In this document: positions 19,595 through 27,813 of the stretch, in pieces | Layout of the letters: every line of letters starts with the position of its first letter | Numbering within the stretch: position 1 is the first letter of the stretch | Origin: Halobacteriales archaeon QH_7_65_31 | GTDB lineage: Archaea > Halobacteriota > Halobacteria > Halobacteriales > Haloarculaceae | Reading direction: 5' to 3' | Length of the DNA: 64,000 nucleotides | Assembly (NCBI GenBank): GCA_003021785.1 | Contig: PXQU01000008.1 | Location: forward strand, 1-64,000 | Notes under the pieces: generated by a model | What the model saw: only the letters and a program-made list of their open reading frames with translations | The model's database searches: none | What the model was told of the DNA's origin: nothing | Position numbers and translations under genes: made by a program

Positions 19595-20485
19595 TCAGAG
19601 CAGACCGGTCTTCTGTAGCTTCATCAGGTCCTCGGTGTCGAGCGTCTCGCCGTTCTGGAAGGCCTCGTAGATCTCCTCGGCCTCCTCGCGGGCCTCCTCC
19701 TCTTTGGCCTCGCGGGCTTCCTGCTTCTCGTCTTCCTCCTCCTCGTCGAGCTCGCGGAGCCGCTTCTGGACGCGGACGAAGTCGTCGTGGTGCTGGTCTG
19801 CGGCCTCCTGTGCGTCGACGAACTTCTCGTGCCACTCGTCGGCGTCGTCGCGGATCTCGTCGGCCTCGCGGTAGGCCTCGATCATCTGGTTGTGATGCTC
19901 CTGTGCGTCGTCGGCCAGCTCGGTCACCTGCTGGTGGTGTTCGGACGCCTCGGCGCGGACCTCTTGGGCTTTCTCCTTGACCGCTTCGAGATCGCCGGAC
20001 TGGTCGAGCTTCTCCTTCCGCTCGGCGAGCTGTTCGCGCTTCTCTTCGATCTCCTCGATGAGCTCGCGCTCGTCCTCGGTGGAGAGCACCTCGGTCTGCT
20101 GTTTGAACTCCAGATCCTCGATCTCGCTTTCGAGGTCGTCGACGGATTTCCCCTCGGAGAGCTCGAGGTCCTCCTTCCGGTCGTCGACCTTGTCGAACAG
20201 CTCGTTGGCCTTGGCGTTCAGCTCGTTGCGCTTCTCTTTGTGCTCTTGGACCTGTTCGTTGAGGTCGTCGCGCTGCTCGCGGTGTTCCTGTGCTTCGTCG
20301 ACCTTCTCGCGGGTCTCGGCGTTCAGCTCGTCGCGCTTGGAGGCGCGCTCGGACGCGAGCTGATTCAGGTCGTTGCGCCGATCGCGCAGCTGACCGGCCT
20401 TCTTGATGAGCTGTCCCTTGTTGTTCGTCTCCAGTTCGTCGTCTGTGAGGTCTACGTTGTCGCTGCTTTCGATACTGTCACTCAT
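19595..20485 (-). CDS. Long coiled-coil protein (COG1340/DUF7121-like)
   Basis: The 296-residue protein is almost entirely coiled coil from about residue 25 to 260, with heptads rich in Glu, Lys, Arg and Gln (for example LRDRRNDLNQLASER and LEFKQQTEVLSTEDEREL). It has no membrane segment. The C-terminal 35 residues carry a separate EEIYEAFQNGE...DLMKLQKTGLL patch. It matches the archaeal COG1340 coiled-coil family, which I recall as DUF7121 in haloarchaea; function unknown. The ATG at 20485 is preferred, but an in-frame ATG at 20503 cannot be excluded. Confidence 0.8.
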   Translation of the reverse strand: MSDSIESSDNVDLTDDELETNNKGQLIKKAGQLRDRRNDLNQLASERASKRDELNAETREKVDEAQEHREQRDDLNEQVQEHKEKRNELNAKANELFDKVDDRKEDLELSEGKSVDDLESEIEDLEFKQQTEVLSTEDERELIEEIEEKREQLAERKEKLDQSGDLEAVKEKAQEVRAEASEHHQQVTELADDAQEHHNQMIEAYREADEIRDDADEWHEKFVDAQEAADQHHDDFVRVQKRLRELDEEEEDEKQEAREAKEEEAREEAEEIYEAFQNGETLDTEDLMKLQKTGLL

Positions 20486-20725
20486 AGTTGTACTCGATGC
20501 CATTACCGCTCCGGGTACAGCGCCAGCTACTGAAAAACGAGCAACCACGGACAAGTTCATTCCCTGTCATGCTGGTTGGCTGGCGATGCTTGAACGCCGG
20601 ATGCGTTCTGGTAATGCTCTATTGCTCGCACTGGTATATAAGTATTTCCCACCCGCCGACGGCTGAAACGGCCTCACACACCCGCCAACGACCGCGTGAG
20701 AGGATACCACACGGCTCCGTGACGG

Positions 20726-20731
20726 TATAAA
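20726..20731 (+). promoter_or_regulatory. TATA element of the DUF371 gene
   Basis: TATAAA within GACGGTATAAACG lies 49 nt before the ATG at 20780. This implies a short leader that contains the CCGCCG-AGA-CGGCGG hairpin at 20735-20749. Confidence 0.45.
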
Positions 20732-20734
20732 CGA

Positions 20735-20749
20735 CCGCCGAGACGGCGG
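20735..20749. repeat. GC hairpin in the DUF371 leader
   Basis: CCGCCG and CGGCGG pair around a three-base AGA loop. The text that follows (GGCTGAAGTCGCCGGCTCCCC) has the look of the GC-rich palindromic ends of IS200/IS605-type elements in haloarchaea, but no transposase remains. It may be a relic or simply a leader hairpin. Confidence 0.3.
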
Positions 20750-20779
20750 GCTGAAGTCGCCGGCTCCCCAGCAGGCGGT

Positions 20780-21199
20780 ATGTCCCCGACACAGACAGTT
20801 CGCGCACGCGGGCACGAACACGTCACCGCCGAACACGCGAGCACTTGGGAGCTCACGAGCGACGACTGGCTCACGCCCGCCGGCGACTGCATCCTCGCCG
20901 TCGAGGCCGACACGACGCCTGCCGAGTTCGATCCCGGGTTCGTCGAGCGGTGTCAGTCGCACGACGCGACTGTCGAAGCGACGCTTCGGGCCGGAGGCCA
21001 CGAACAGGTCGTGACGGGAAGCGGCCATCCGAATCTCACCTTCGAGAGCGATCGGAGTCTGGTCGCACGCACCAGCGCGTACGTCGACGACCGGACCGTG
21101 ATGGTGAACGCCGACACCGCCGCTGTCGGGTTCGGTTCCAATATCGTCGCCGCGCTCGTCGATGGCGACGAACTGGAGTGCGTGTTTCGCGTTCGCTAA
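20780..21199 (+). CDS. DUF371 family protein
   Basis: This 139-residue protein belongs to the archaeal DUF371 family. Family motifs include GHEHVTAEHASTWELT at residues 11-26, GDCILAV, and GHPNLTFES followed by RTSAYVDDRT. No metal or nucleotide motif is clear. The family is widespread in Euryarchaeota and of unknown function. It is convergent with the aCPSF1 gene; only 35 bp separate the two stops, so the two transcripts probably share a terminator region. Confidence 0.85.
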   Translation: MSPTQTVRARGHEHVTAEHASTWELTSDDWLTPAGDCILAVEADTTPAEFDPGFVERCQSHDATVEATLRAGGHEQVVTGSGHPNLTFESDRSLVARTSAYVDDRTVMVNADTAAVGFGSNIVAALVDGDELECVFRVR

Positions 21200-21234
21200 A
21201 CGGACGGTTCTCCTGTATAAACCCGCGCGGCTCT

Positions 21235-23151
21235 CTACGTGAACCGGAACGTCTCCAGATTCTTCGGGGCGAACGTGCGCATATTGTACTCGTGGTACAG
21301 CGCGCTGGAGAAGTCCTGCACGGACGACTCGTCGCCGTGGACACACAACACCCGTTCCGGGCGCGGATTCATCGTCTTGACGAAGTTCTCTAACCCCTGT
21401 CGGTCGGCGTGACCCGAGAACCCGTCGACCGTCTCCACGTCCATGTTCAGGGTGAGATTCCCGGAGCGACGGCTGTCGTTCATCGGGATCTCGTCCCAGC
21501 CGTTCTGGATGCGGCGACCGAGGGTCCCCTGTGCCTGATAGCCGACGAACACGAGCCGGTTGTCCGGGTCGGGACCGAAGTGGTGAAGCCACGACATGAT
21601 CGGCCCGCCGGTGACCATCCCCGAGGTCGAGAGGACGATACACGGCTCGCCGTCGGCGACCTCCTGACGCTCCTCCTCGCCGCCGTCGATGTGGTTGAAC
21701 TGCTCGGCGAGGAACGGGTTCTCGTCGTCGTGGAAGATGCGGTCGCGCAGGTCGTCGCGCAGATACTCGGGATAGGTGGTGTGGATGGCCGTCGCCTCCC
21801 AGATCATCCCGTCGAGGTGGACCGGCATCTCCGGAATGTCGCCCTCCCGCATCGCCTCCTCCAAGACGAGCATGATCTCCTGTGAGCGACCGACCGCGAA
21901 CGCCGGAATGACGACCTTCCCGTCCCGCTCGTACGCCTCGTTGATGACCTTCTTCAGTCGGCGCTCGGAGTCCTCCTGATCGGTCTGGTAGTCGTTTCTT
22001 CCCCCGTAGGTGGACTCCATGACGAGCGTCTCCACGCGCGGGAACTCGTTGACCGCGCCGTTGAACAGCCGGGTGTCGTCGTAGTGGATGTCACCCGAAA
22101 AGGCGACGTTGTAGAGCCCGTCACCGATGTGGAAGTGGCTCACCGCGGAGCCGAGGATGTGGCCGGCGTTGTGCATCGTCAGCTTCACGTCCGGTGCGAT
22201 ATCCGTTACGTCGCCGTACTCGATGGGAACGGCGTGTTTGATCGCCTCGCGAACCTGCCGTGACTCGTACGGCGGCGAGCGGCCCTCCTTGGACGCCACG
22301 TCGAGATAATCCAGCGTGAGCAGTCCCATCAGATCGCGCGTCGGTTCCGTGCAGTAGATCGGCCCGTCGTAGCCGTACTTGAACAGTAACGGAATGAGGG
22401 CGGAGTGATCGAGGTGGGCGTGGGTGAGGACGACCGCGTCGATGGTGTTCGCGCCCGCACCGAGCGCCTCGGGCACTTGGAGATACGGAACCTCGCCCTC
22501 CGCGCCGGGCTTGTCACCGCAGTCGACGAGGATGCGCGTCTCCGGGGTCGAGATGATGAAGCTCGCGCGACCGACCTCGCGACAGCAGCCGAGCGTCGTG
22601 ATCCGGACCCACTCGTCGTCGGACATCTCCTCGCGGTGGATCTGGCGACCGACGCGTTCGAGGATGTCCCGGCGCTCGTCGCGCTCCTGTTTGAGGAAGT
22701 TCCGAACGTTCGAGACGGTCGAAGATTCGATGGGTGGCGTCCGAACAACCTCCGGCGTCCAGCCGACCTCCTGTGTTATCTCGCGCAGGGTGGAGCCGTG
22801 GCGACCGATGACCATCCCCGGCTTCTCGGCCTCGATGAATATCTCGCCCGTGTCGGTGTGGAAATCCAGATCGGTGACGCCGGCGTCGTCGGGGATGATA
22901 TCACGCACCGTCCCTTCGGCCTCGCGCGGGTGCGAGAGCACGTCGGGATCGGGTCGGACGCTGATCCGCTTGCGAAGCTGGGAGGCGAGCCGCCGGACGA
23001 GATCGCCGTCGCTGGCGAACTCCTTCGGGTCGCGCGTGTACACGACGAGTTCTGGCCCCTCGTAGGTCACGTCCGAGATGCTGATACCGGAGGGGACCTC
23101 GTCTTCGATCTCTGCTTGTAGGTCGTCGAGTTGCCGCTCTACTGAGCTCAT
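21235..23151 (-). CDS. aCPSF1: aCPSF1 beta-CASP ribonuclease (transcription termination factor)
   Basis: The 638-residue protein is the archaeal CPSF73-like nuclease aCPSF1 (FttA), which cleaves nascent RNA at U-rich sites to terminate transcription. Two KH domains cover about residues 1-145, with the loop VIGRHGS near 114-120. The metallo-beta-lactamase domain has HAHLDH at 244-249. The beta-CASP insert follows. The C-terminal HGDESS supplies the last metal His. I chose the ATG at 23151, the family start MSSVERQLDD; a 33-residue in-frame extension upstream is not family-like. Length and motifs are complete. Confidence 0.97.
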   Translation of the reverse strand: MSSVERQLDDLQAEIEDEVPSGISISDVTYEGPELVVYTRDPKEFASDGDLVRRLASQLRKRISVRPDPDVLSHPREAEGTVRDIIPDDAGVTDLDFHTDTGEIFIEAEKPGMVIGRHGSTLREITQEVGWTPEVVRTPPIESSTVSNVRNFLKQERDERRDILERVGRQIHREEMSDDEWVRITTLGCCREVGRASFIISTPETRILVDCGDKPGAEGEVPYLQVPEALGAGANTIDAVVLTHAHLDHSALIPLLFKYGYDGPIYCTEPTRDLMGLLTLDYLDVASKEGRSPPYESRQVREAIKHAVPIEYGDVTDIAPDVKLTMHNAGHILGSAVSHFHIGDGLYNVAFSGDIHYDDTRLFNGAVNEFPRVETLVMESTYGGRNDYQTDQEDSERRLKKVINEAYERDGKVVIPAFAVGRSQEIMLVLEEAMREGDIPEMPVHLDGMIWEATAIHTTYPEYLRDDLRDRIFHDDENPFLAEQFNHIDGGEEERQEVADGEPCIVLSTSGMVTGGPIMSWLHHFGPDPDNRLVFVGYQAQGTLGRRIQNGWDEIPMNDSRRSGNLTLNMDVETVDGFSGHADRQGLENFVKTMNPRPERVLCVHGDESSVQDFSSALYHEYNMRTFAPKNLETFRFT

Positions 23152-23384
23152 AGGTAGTGGATGGGGTCCGGTGCGCGCAGCGGCGCTGTCCCTGCTGCGT
23201 CGGCCGCCGCCGCGCTTGTGTACGTAATCGTCATACGGTTTCTCAGTCACTCGCGGTGAGTACGGGACACTGGACCGGAAAACCCGCTTATCTCGGTGTA
23301 GGATCCCATCCGCATAAAAGACTTCCCAAAGCGGGGATCGCCGGCGACAGGAAGGTTTCTAACGTCCCCCTCACACAGTCCGGT

Positions 23385-24077
23385 ATGTCGTTCCTCGCGG
23401 ATCTCCGGTCGGGCGCGCGCGACACCGCGCCCGTCGTCCTCGGTATCATTCCGTTCGGACTGGTCGCCGGGGCGGCCGCCGTCGAAGCCGGTCTCACCGG
23501 GGGGCAGGCGCTCGGTCTCTCGGTCGTCGTCTTCGCCGGGGCGTCACAGCTCGCCGCGATCGACCTGCTCGGCGACGGTGCGCCGCTCGCCGTCGTCGTC
23601 GGGACGGTCCTCGTGATCAATCTGCGGATGATGATGTACTCCGCCTCGCTCGCACCGCATCTCGACCGCGCCGCCCGCCGCTGGAAGGCGCTCGGTGCGT
23701 ATCTCCTCACCGATCAGGCGTACGCCCTCTCGATCGCGACGTTCCGTCGCTCCGACACCGCCGGCATCGGCTACTATCTCGGAACCGCCGCCCCGCTGTG
23801 GATCGTCTGGCAGCTGTGTACTGTCCTTGGCGTCGTCCTCGGGGCACGAGTTCCGCCGTGGCTCCCGCTCGATTTCGCGCTGCCGCTGGTCTTTCTCGCG
23901 CTCCTCGTGCCGGCCATCGAGGGACCGGCGACGGGGCTGGCAGCACTCGTCGGGGGCACGTTCACGACCCTCGCCGTCGGGCTTCCGTACGAGCTCGCAC
24001 TCCCGGTCGGGGCCGTCGCCGGTGTGGTCGCGGGGGTCGTGACCGACACTCTCACCGGCGGGGAGGTGTCGGCGTGA
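23385..24077 (+). CDS. azlC: AzlC family branched-chain amino-acid exporter, large subunit
   Basis: The 230-residue membrane protein belongs to the AzlC family, the large subunit of a two-part amino-acid efflux permease. Characteristic segments are GIIPFGLVAGAAAVEAGLT, VVFAGASQLAA, INLRMMMYSASLAPHL and LLTDQAYALS. About six or seven transmembrane helices are predicted. The ATG at 23385 begins MSFLADLRSGARDTAP, the family start. The next gene, azlD, overlaps by four bases (GTGA). AzlCD pairs export branched-chain amino acids in bacteria; the same role here is likely but untested. Confidence 0.9.
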   Translation: MSFLADLRSGARDTAPVVLGIIPFGLVAGAAAVEAGLTGGQALGLSVVVFAGASQLAAIDLLGDGAPLAVVVGTVLVINLRMMMYSASLAPHLDRAARRWKALGAYLLTDQAYALSIATFRRSDTAGIGYYLGTAAPLWIVWQLCTVLGVVLGARVPPWLPLDFALPLVFLALLVPAIEGPATGLAALVGGTFTTLAVGLPYELALPVGAVAGVVAGVVTDTLTGGEVSA

Positions 24078-24436
24078 CGGCCCCGAACGCGACGATCTGG
24101 CTCGCGATCCTGCTCGGCGGTGTCGGTACGTACGCGATCCGTAGCTCGTTCATCATGCTGTACGGGCGGCTCGAACTCCCCGCGAGCGTCGAGCACGCGC
24201 TGCGGTTCGTCCCTGCGGCTGTCCTCGCGGCGCTCGTCGTTCCGGAGCTTGCACAGGTGGACGGGACCCCTGTCGTTCAGTCGGGCCTCTCATCGGTCGA
24301 GGCCGTTCAGACACTGCTCATGAGCGATCGCGTGCTCGCGGGTGCACTCGCGGCCGTCGCCGCCTACTACACCGAGGACGTGCTCGTCACCATCGTCGTC
24401 GGGATGGGGACGCTCCTCGCGCTCGGGGCGGTGTAG
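24074..24436 (+). CDS. azlD: AzlD family amino-acid exporter, small subunit
   Basis: This 120-residue membrane protein is the AzlD partner of AzlC, with four predicted helices. The family motif GTYAIRSSFIMLYGRLELP is at about residues 18-36, and RFVPAAVLAALVVPEL follows. It starts with GTG at 24074, overlapping the azlC stop. An in-frame reading that extends further upstream lies within azlC and is rejected. Together with AzlC it forms a complete two-gene transporter operon. Confidence 0.9.
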   Translation: MTAPNATIWLAILLGGVGTYAIRSSFIMLYGRLELPASVEHALRFVPAAVLAALVVPELAQVDGTPVVQSGLSSVEAVQTLLMSDRVLAGALAAVAAYYTEDVLVTIVVGMGTLLALGAV

Positions 24437-24472
24437 CGGAGCGCCTTTCTGCCCCCGTGACCCGATACCGGC

Positions 24473-24703
24473 ATGGGTCTCCGTGCACGGCTCCGCGCGC
24501 CGCTGCAGGCGCGCCGGCGCGTCGTCGTCAAGACCGCCTGCTACCGGCTCGTCATGGTGTGTGTCTCCGTCGCCGTCGCGTATCTCGTCGTCGGTGACGC
24601 GGCCGACGCCCTCTCAATCGGTCTCGTGACGAACCTCGTCAAGACGCTGACCTACTACGGCTACGAGCGGCTCTGGGACCGTATCGTCTGGGGAACCCGC
24701 TGA
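24473..24703 (+). CDS. DUF2061 family small membrane protein
   Basis: The 76-residue protein has a basic N-terminus and two predicted transmembrane helices. The family motif VVKTACYRLVMVCVSVAVAYLV is at about residues 18-39, and LVKTLTYYGYERLWDRIVWG is near the end. DUF2061 proteins are small predicted membrane proteins of unknown function found in bacteria and archaea. It lies 36 bp after azlD on the same strand and may be cotranscribed. Confidence 0.85.
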   Translation: MGLRARLRAPLQARRRVVVKTACYRLVMVCVSVAVAYLVVGDAADALSIGLVTNLVKTLTYYGYERLWDRIVWGTR

Positions 24704-24755
24704 GCCGGTCGACGGAAACGACCGCGCTTAAGCGACCGCCCGGCCACGATAGCGT

Positions 24756-26234
24756 ATGAGCGACGCCGACGAAGCCGACGAGGGAAGCGAGCAGTCACTC
24801 GGCATCACGAAACGGAAGGAGTACGAAACCGGTGAGTGGTACGCCGAGGTCGTCCAGAAGGCCGATCTCGCGGACTACGCCCCGACGGGCGGATTCATCG
24901 TCGTGAAGCCGCGCGGCTACACGCTGTGGGAGCAGGTTCAGGCGCGTCTCGACGGCTGGTTTGACGCGACGGGCGTCGAGAACGCCTACTTCCCGATGAT
25001 GATCCCCGAGTCGTATCTCGAACGCGAGTCCGACATCGTCGAGGGGTTCGATCCCGAGGTGGCGTGGGTCACCCACGGCGGCCACGAGGAGCTGGAAGAG
25101 CGGCTCGCGATTCGCCCCACCTCCGAATCCATCATCACACCGTATATGGCCGAGTGGACCCGCTCACACCGCGATCTGCCGTTACGTCTCAACCAGTGGT
25201 GTTCGGTCGTGCGCTGGGAGGCGACGGACACCAAGCCGTTCTTCCGCACCAAGGAGTTCCTCTGGCAGGAGGGCCACACCGCCCACGAGAGCGAGGCGGA
25301 GGCGTGGGCGGAGACGATGACCCGGCTCGAACAGTACAGCCGCCTCTACGAGGACGTGCTCGCGATGCCGACCACCCTCGGCCGTAAACCCGACCACGAC
25401 AAGTTCCCCGGCGGCGAGACCACCACGACGGTCGAGGCGCTCATGCCCGACGGGAAATCGCTCCAAGCGGGGACGAGCCACTATCTCGGGACGGGATTCG
25501 CCGACGCCTACGACCTGACGTATCGCGACGAGAACGAGGACGAACAGGTGTGTCACACCACCTCGTGGGGGCTGTCGTGGCGCGCGCTCGGCGGACTCAT
25601 CATGACCCACTCCGACGATCAGGGACTCGTCTTACCCCCGACGATCGCCCCCGAGCAGGTCGTCATCGTCCCCATCTGGCAGGCGGAGAGCCGCGAGGCG
25701 GTGCTCGATTACTGTGAACAGCTCTACGCGGAGCTCGACGCCGCCGGCGTTCGGACCGTCCTCGACGACCGCGACGAGCGGAATCCGGGCTTCAAGTTCA
25801 ACGAGTGGGAGCTGAAGGGGACGCCCCTCCGCATCGAGATCGGACCCAACGAGGTACGCGACGAGGAGATCACCCTCGTCCACCGACCAGACGGCGAGAC
25901 GGAGACCGCGGCCCGCGACGACCTTGTCGATGCGACCGAGGACGCCCTCGATACGGTGTACGCGAAGCTGTACGCCGACGCCGAGGAGAATCTCGAAGCG
26001 AACATCCGTGAGGCCCACGGACGGAGTGAGATCCTCGGCACGCTCGGTCAGCACGGCGGCTACGTCAAAACCGGCTGGTGTGGCGACGAGGCGTGTGAGA
26101 CCGAGATCAAAGACCAGATCGCCGCGGAGATCGTCATGCTCCCGCTGGAGGCGGACACCGAGCCGGTCCACGACAGCTGTGGCGTCTGTGGCGATCCGGC
26201 GGCGGAGACGGCCTTCTTCGCGAAGAACTACTAA
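24756..26234 (+). CDS. proS: Prolyl-tRNA synthetase (archaeal/eukaryotic type)
   Basis: The 492-residue enzyme charges tRNA-Pro. It is the short archaeal/eukaryotic type without the bacterial editing insert. It shows the class II motifs: the TSESIITPY motif, RLNQWCSVVRWE as motif 2 and GLSWRALGGLIMTHSDD as motif 3. The anticodon-binding domain starts near residue 295 (VVIVPIWQ). The C-terminal zinc-binding-like domain carries CGDEAC and CGVCGD and ends in the conserved Tyr. A structured repeat element begins just after the stop codon. Confidence 0.97.
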   Translation: MSDADEADEGSEQSLGITKRKEYETGEWYAEVVQKADLADYAPTGGFIVVKPRGYTLWEQVQARLDGWFDATGVENAYFPMMIPESYLERESDIVEGFDPEVAWVTHGGHEELEERLAIRPTSESIITPYMAEWTRSHRDLPLRLNQWCSVVRWEATDTKPFFRTKEFLWQEGHTAHESEAEAWAETMTRLEQYSRLYEDVLAMPTTLGRKPDHDKFPGGETTTTVEALMPDGKSLQAGTSHYLGTGFADAYDLTYRDENEDEQVCHTTSWGLSWRALGGLIMTHSDDQGLVLPPTIAPEQVVIVPIWQAESREAVLDYCEQLYAELDAAGVRTVLDDRDERNPGFKFNEWELKGTPLRIEIGPNEVRDEEITLVHRPDGETETAARDDLVDATEDALDTVYAKLYADAEENLEANIREAHGRSEILGTLGQHGGYVKTGWCGDEACETEIKDQIAAEIVMLPLEADTEPVHDSCGVCGDPAAETAFFAKNY

Positions 26235-26237
26235 CAC

Positions 26238-26390
26238 GCACGTTTTTGCCAACTCGGGCTTCCTCGCGCGCCTTCGGCGCGCTGTGGGAGCCACTCGTGG
26301 CAAAAACCTGCACTAAAAAACCGCAGCCGAGCCTCCCTGCGGTCGGCTCGGTGAAACGCCGCGCTCGCGCTGCTCGCGCGGCGTACGATT
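26238..26390 (+). repeat. Structured dispersed element, copy A (after proS)
   Basis: About 150 bp immediately after proS align with a second copy after dnaJ at 41061-41207. Inverted repeats: GTTTTTGCCA (26242-26251) with TGGCAAAAAC (26298-26307); GCGCGCC with GGCGCGC (26266-26272/26276-26282); CCGAGCC with GGCTCGG (26327-26333/26345-26351); ACGCCGCG with CGCGGCGT (26356-26363/26377-26384). The T5 tracts at both ends could end transcription on either strand. No protein-coding sense is seen on the plus strand. Conserved unpaired segments include GGGCTTCCT, TGTGGGAGCCACTC and CGGTGAAAC. Confidence 0.7.
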
Positions 26391-26491
26391 CGGTGGCGGC
26401 TCGGTTCTCGTCGAAACGTATCGGTTCGATTCTCCTCGACTGTCTTTCTCAGCGATTCCATCCTTCTGGGGACAATCGGACTGTGCAACGC

Positions 26492-26497
26492 TTATAT
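26492..26497 (+). promoter_or_regulatory. TATA element for the small membrane gene
   Basis: TTATAT within GCTTATATCAC lies 24-29 nt before the ATG at 26521, the spacing of a leaderless haloarchaeal promoter. It follows the structured element, so the two small membrane genes form their own unit apart from proS. Confidence 0.55.
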
Positions 26498-26520
26498 CAC
26501 TGTTTCCCCTTACTACGCGT

Positions 26521-26748
26521 ATGTTGAACCAACTCGGATCGATGAATCAGGAGACGAAGATTGAGTATGGACTGATGGTGATGGCAGCGGCCCTCGCGAT
26601 CGGGGCCGGCTTCGCTCCGATCGACCGTGAGGCAAGCGTCCTGTTCGCAGCGGTGTTCCTGGGTATCTCTGCCGGGCTGTGGCTCTCGCACCTGCTGACG
26701 ATGCTCCACACGGCCGTGGAGCAGAACAACCTGAGCACCGATGGCTGA
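26521..26748 (+). CDS. Small two-helix membrane protein
   Basis: This 75-residue protein has two predicted transmembrane helices: EYGLMVMAAALAIGAGFAP at about residues 15-33 and VLFAAVFLGISAGLWLSHLL at 40-59. I do not recognise the family. Its stop overlaps the start of the next gene by eight bases, so the two are translationally coupled and probably form one complex. Confidence 0.75.
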   Translation: MLNQLGSMNQETKIEYGLMVMAAALAIGAGFAPIDREASVLFAAVFLGISAGLWLSHLLTMLHTAVEQNNLSTDG

Positions 26749-27607
26749 CGACAGCGCGACCGAGCAGGCGGGCGGCGAGGAGTTCGGCAACTTCGCCAGT
26801 TTCATGCTCGTCGCGGGGATGGTCACTGCGATCTTCGTCGCGGCGTTTCTCACTGCTTTTCCCGGGCGGATCGGTCGCTACTTCGGCGGCATCACGATCG
26901 CGATCGCGCTCATCACCTTCGTCGTCGGGCTGACGCTGGATCTGCTCGGCTTCTTCGGTAACGAGTCGTCGCTGACCCGCGAGGAGGAGCCGATCCCGTT
27001 CGCGGAGTCCGAGGAGTACCAGCGGGTTCGCGACCGACCGAACGAGCCGTTACCGAGCCGGATCAACTTCAGCGAGGAGATGACCGAACTGAAGTCCTAC
27101 TTCGACGGTGACGTGCCCAAGCCCGCACAGTCGTTCTTCATCGAGTACGAACAGCTCAAGTCCAGCACCGACCGACGGAAGACACAGGCCAGCAGCGTTC
27201 GATCGGCGCTCAACCCCCTCATCACGGTCGTTGACGACGACGACCTCCGAGACGACCTCGAACGGATGGGCGACGAGCTGCTCGCGTATATCGAGTCGGG
27301 ACCGGCCGACAACGTCGCCGTCACGTCGATGACACTGTCTCGCGACGGCGACGAGCGGACCGTCACCGAGACGCAGGGGGAGAAAGCACAGCTCTCCGCG
27401 ACGCTCCACAACCACGGAGAACCGGTCGATATCGAGGTAATAGCCCGATTCAGCGGCTCTAACGGGTCGAAGCTTCAGGACACCTCACTCCCGGTCGGCC
27501 AGCTCCCCACGGAGGGACGCACGCAGATCGACACCGACGTCCTCGTCCCGTCGGCAGCGACCGACGTTCAGCTATCGGTGGTCGACGCGTCAGAGGCCGC
27601 CGGGTAG
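26741..27607 (+). CDS. Membrane protein with soluble C-terminal domain, partner of the small membrane protein
   Basis: The 288-residue protein has two N-terminal transmembrane helices (SFMLVAGMVTAIFVAAFLTAFP and GGITIAIALITFVVGLTLDLLG, residues about 20-75). A helical domain follows, with FFIEYEQLKSSTDRRKTQ near 130-147 and LITVVDDDDLRDDLERMGDEL. The C-terminal 90 residues look like a beta-sandwich of the CARDB type (ATLHNHGEPVDIEVIARF). I do not recognise the family. It overlaps the preceding small membrane gene by eight bases. Confidence 0.75.
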   Translation: MADDSATEQAGGEEFGNFASFMLVAGMVTAIFVAAFLTAFPGRIGRYFGGITIAIALITFVVGLTLDLLGFFGNESSLTREEEPIPFAESEEYQRVRDRPNEPLPSRINFSEEMTELKSYFDGDVPKPAQSFFIEYEQLKSSTDRRKTQASSVRSALNPLITVVDDDDLRDDLERMGDELLAYIESGPADNVAVTSMTLSRDGDERTVTETQGEKAQLSATLHNHGEPVDIEVIARFSGSNGSKLQDTSLPVGQLPTEGRTQIDTDVLVPSAATDVQLSVVDASEAAG

Positions 27608-27717
27608 TCCACTCGCTTGACGCGCATCCCGACATCTCTTTTCGTTTGACTGTCCGTTTCTCGGCTGCTTCCAGTGAATGGTCTAAACAGGCTCCTATCG
27701 GTGAGTAGCGCCGTGGA

Positions 27718-27743
27718 TGTCCCGTCAGTTTGTATAAGGGACA
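27718..27743. promoter_or_regulatory. Inverted repeat over a TATA-like box upstream of gltB
   Basis: TGTCCC at 27718-27723 and GGGACA at 27738-27743 flank a GTATAA box in a 206 bp gap before gltB. The arrangement could be a regulatory site for nitrogen control (inference). The predicted start of transcription would leave a leader of about 60 nt. Confidence 0.3.
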
Positions 27744-27813
27744 TGATACGGGTACAATGCACACTTACATGGTCGGCGGAACAGGGATAAGGCACAATCG
27801 GTTAGTAGTGGTA

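Noticed and set aside
19595-20533. Plus-strand ORF of Leu/Val-rich hydrophobic sequence opposite the coiled-coil gene
   Set aside because: This is the mirror of Glu/Lys/Gln-rich coiled-coil codons; no promoter or family support.
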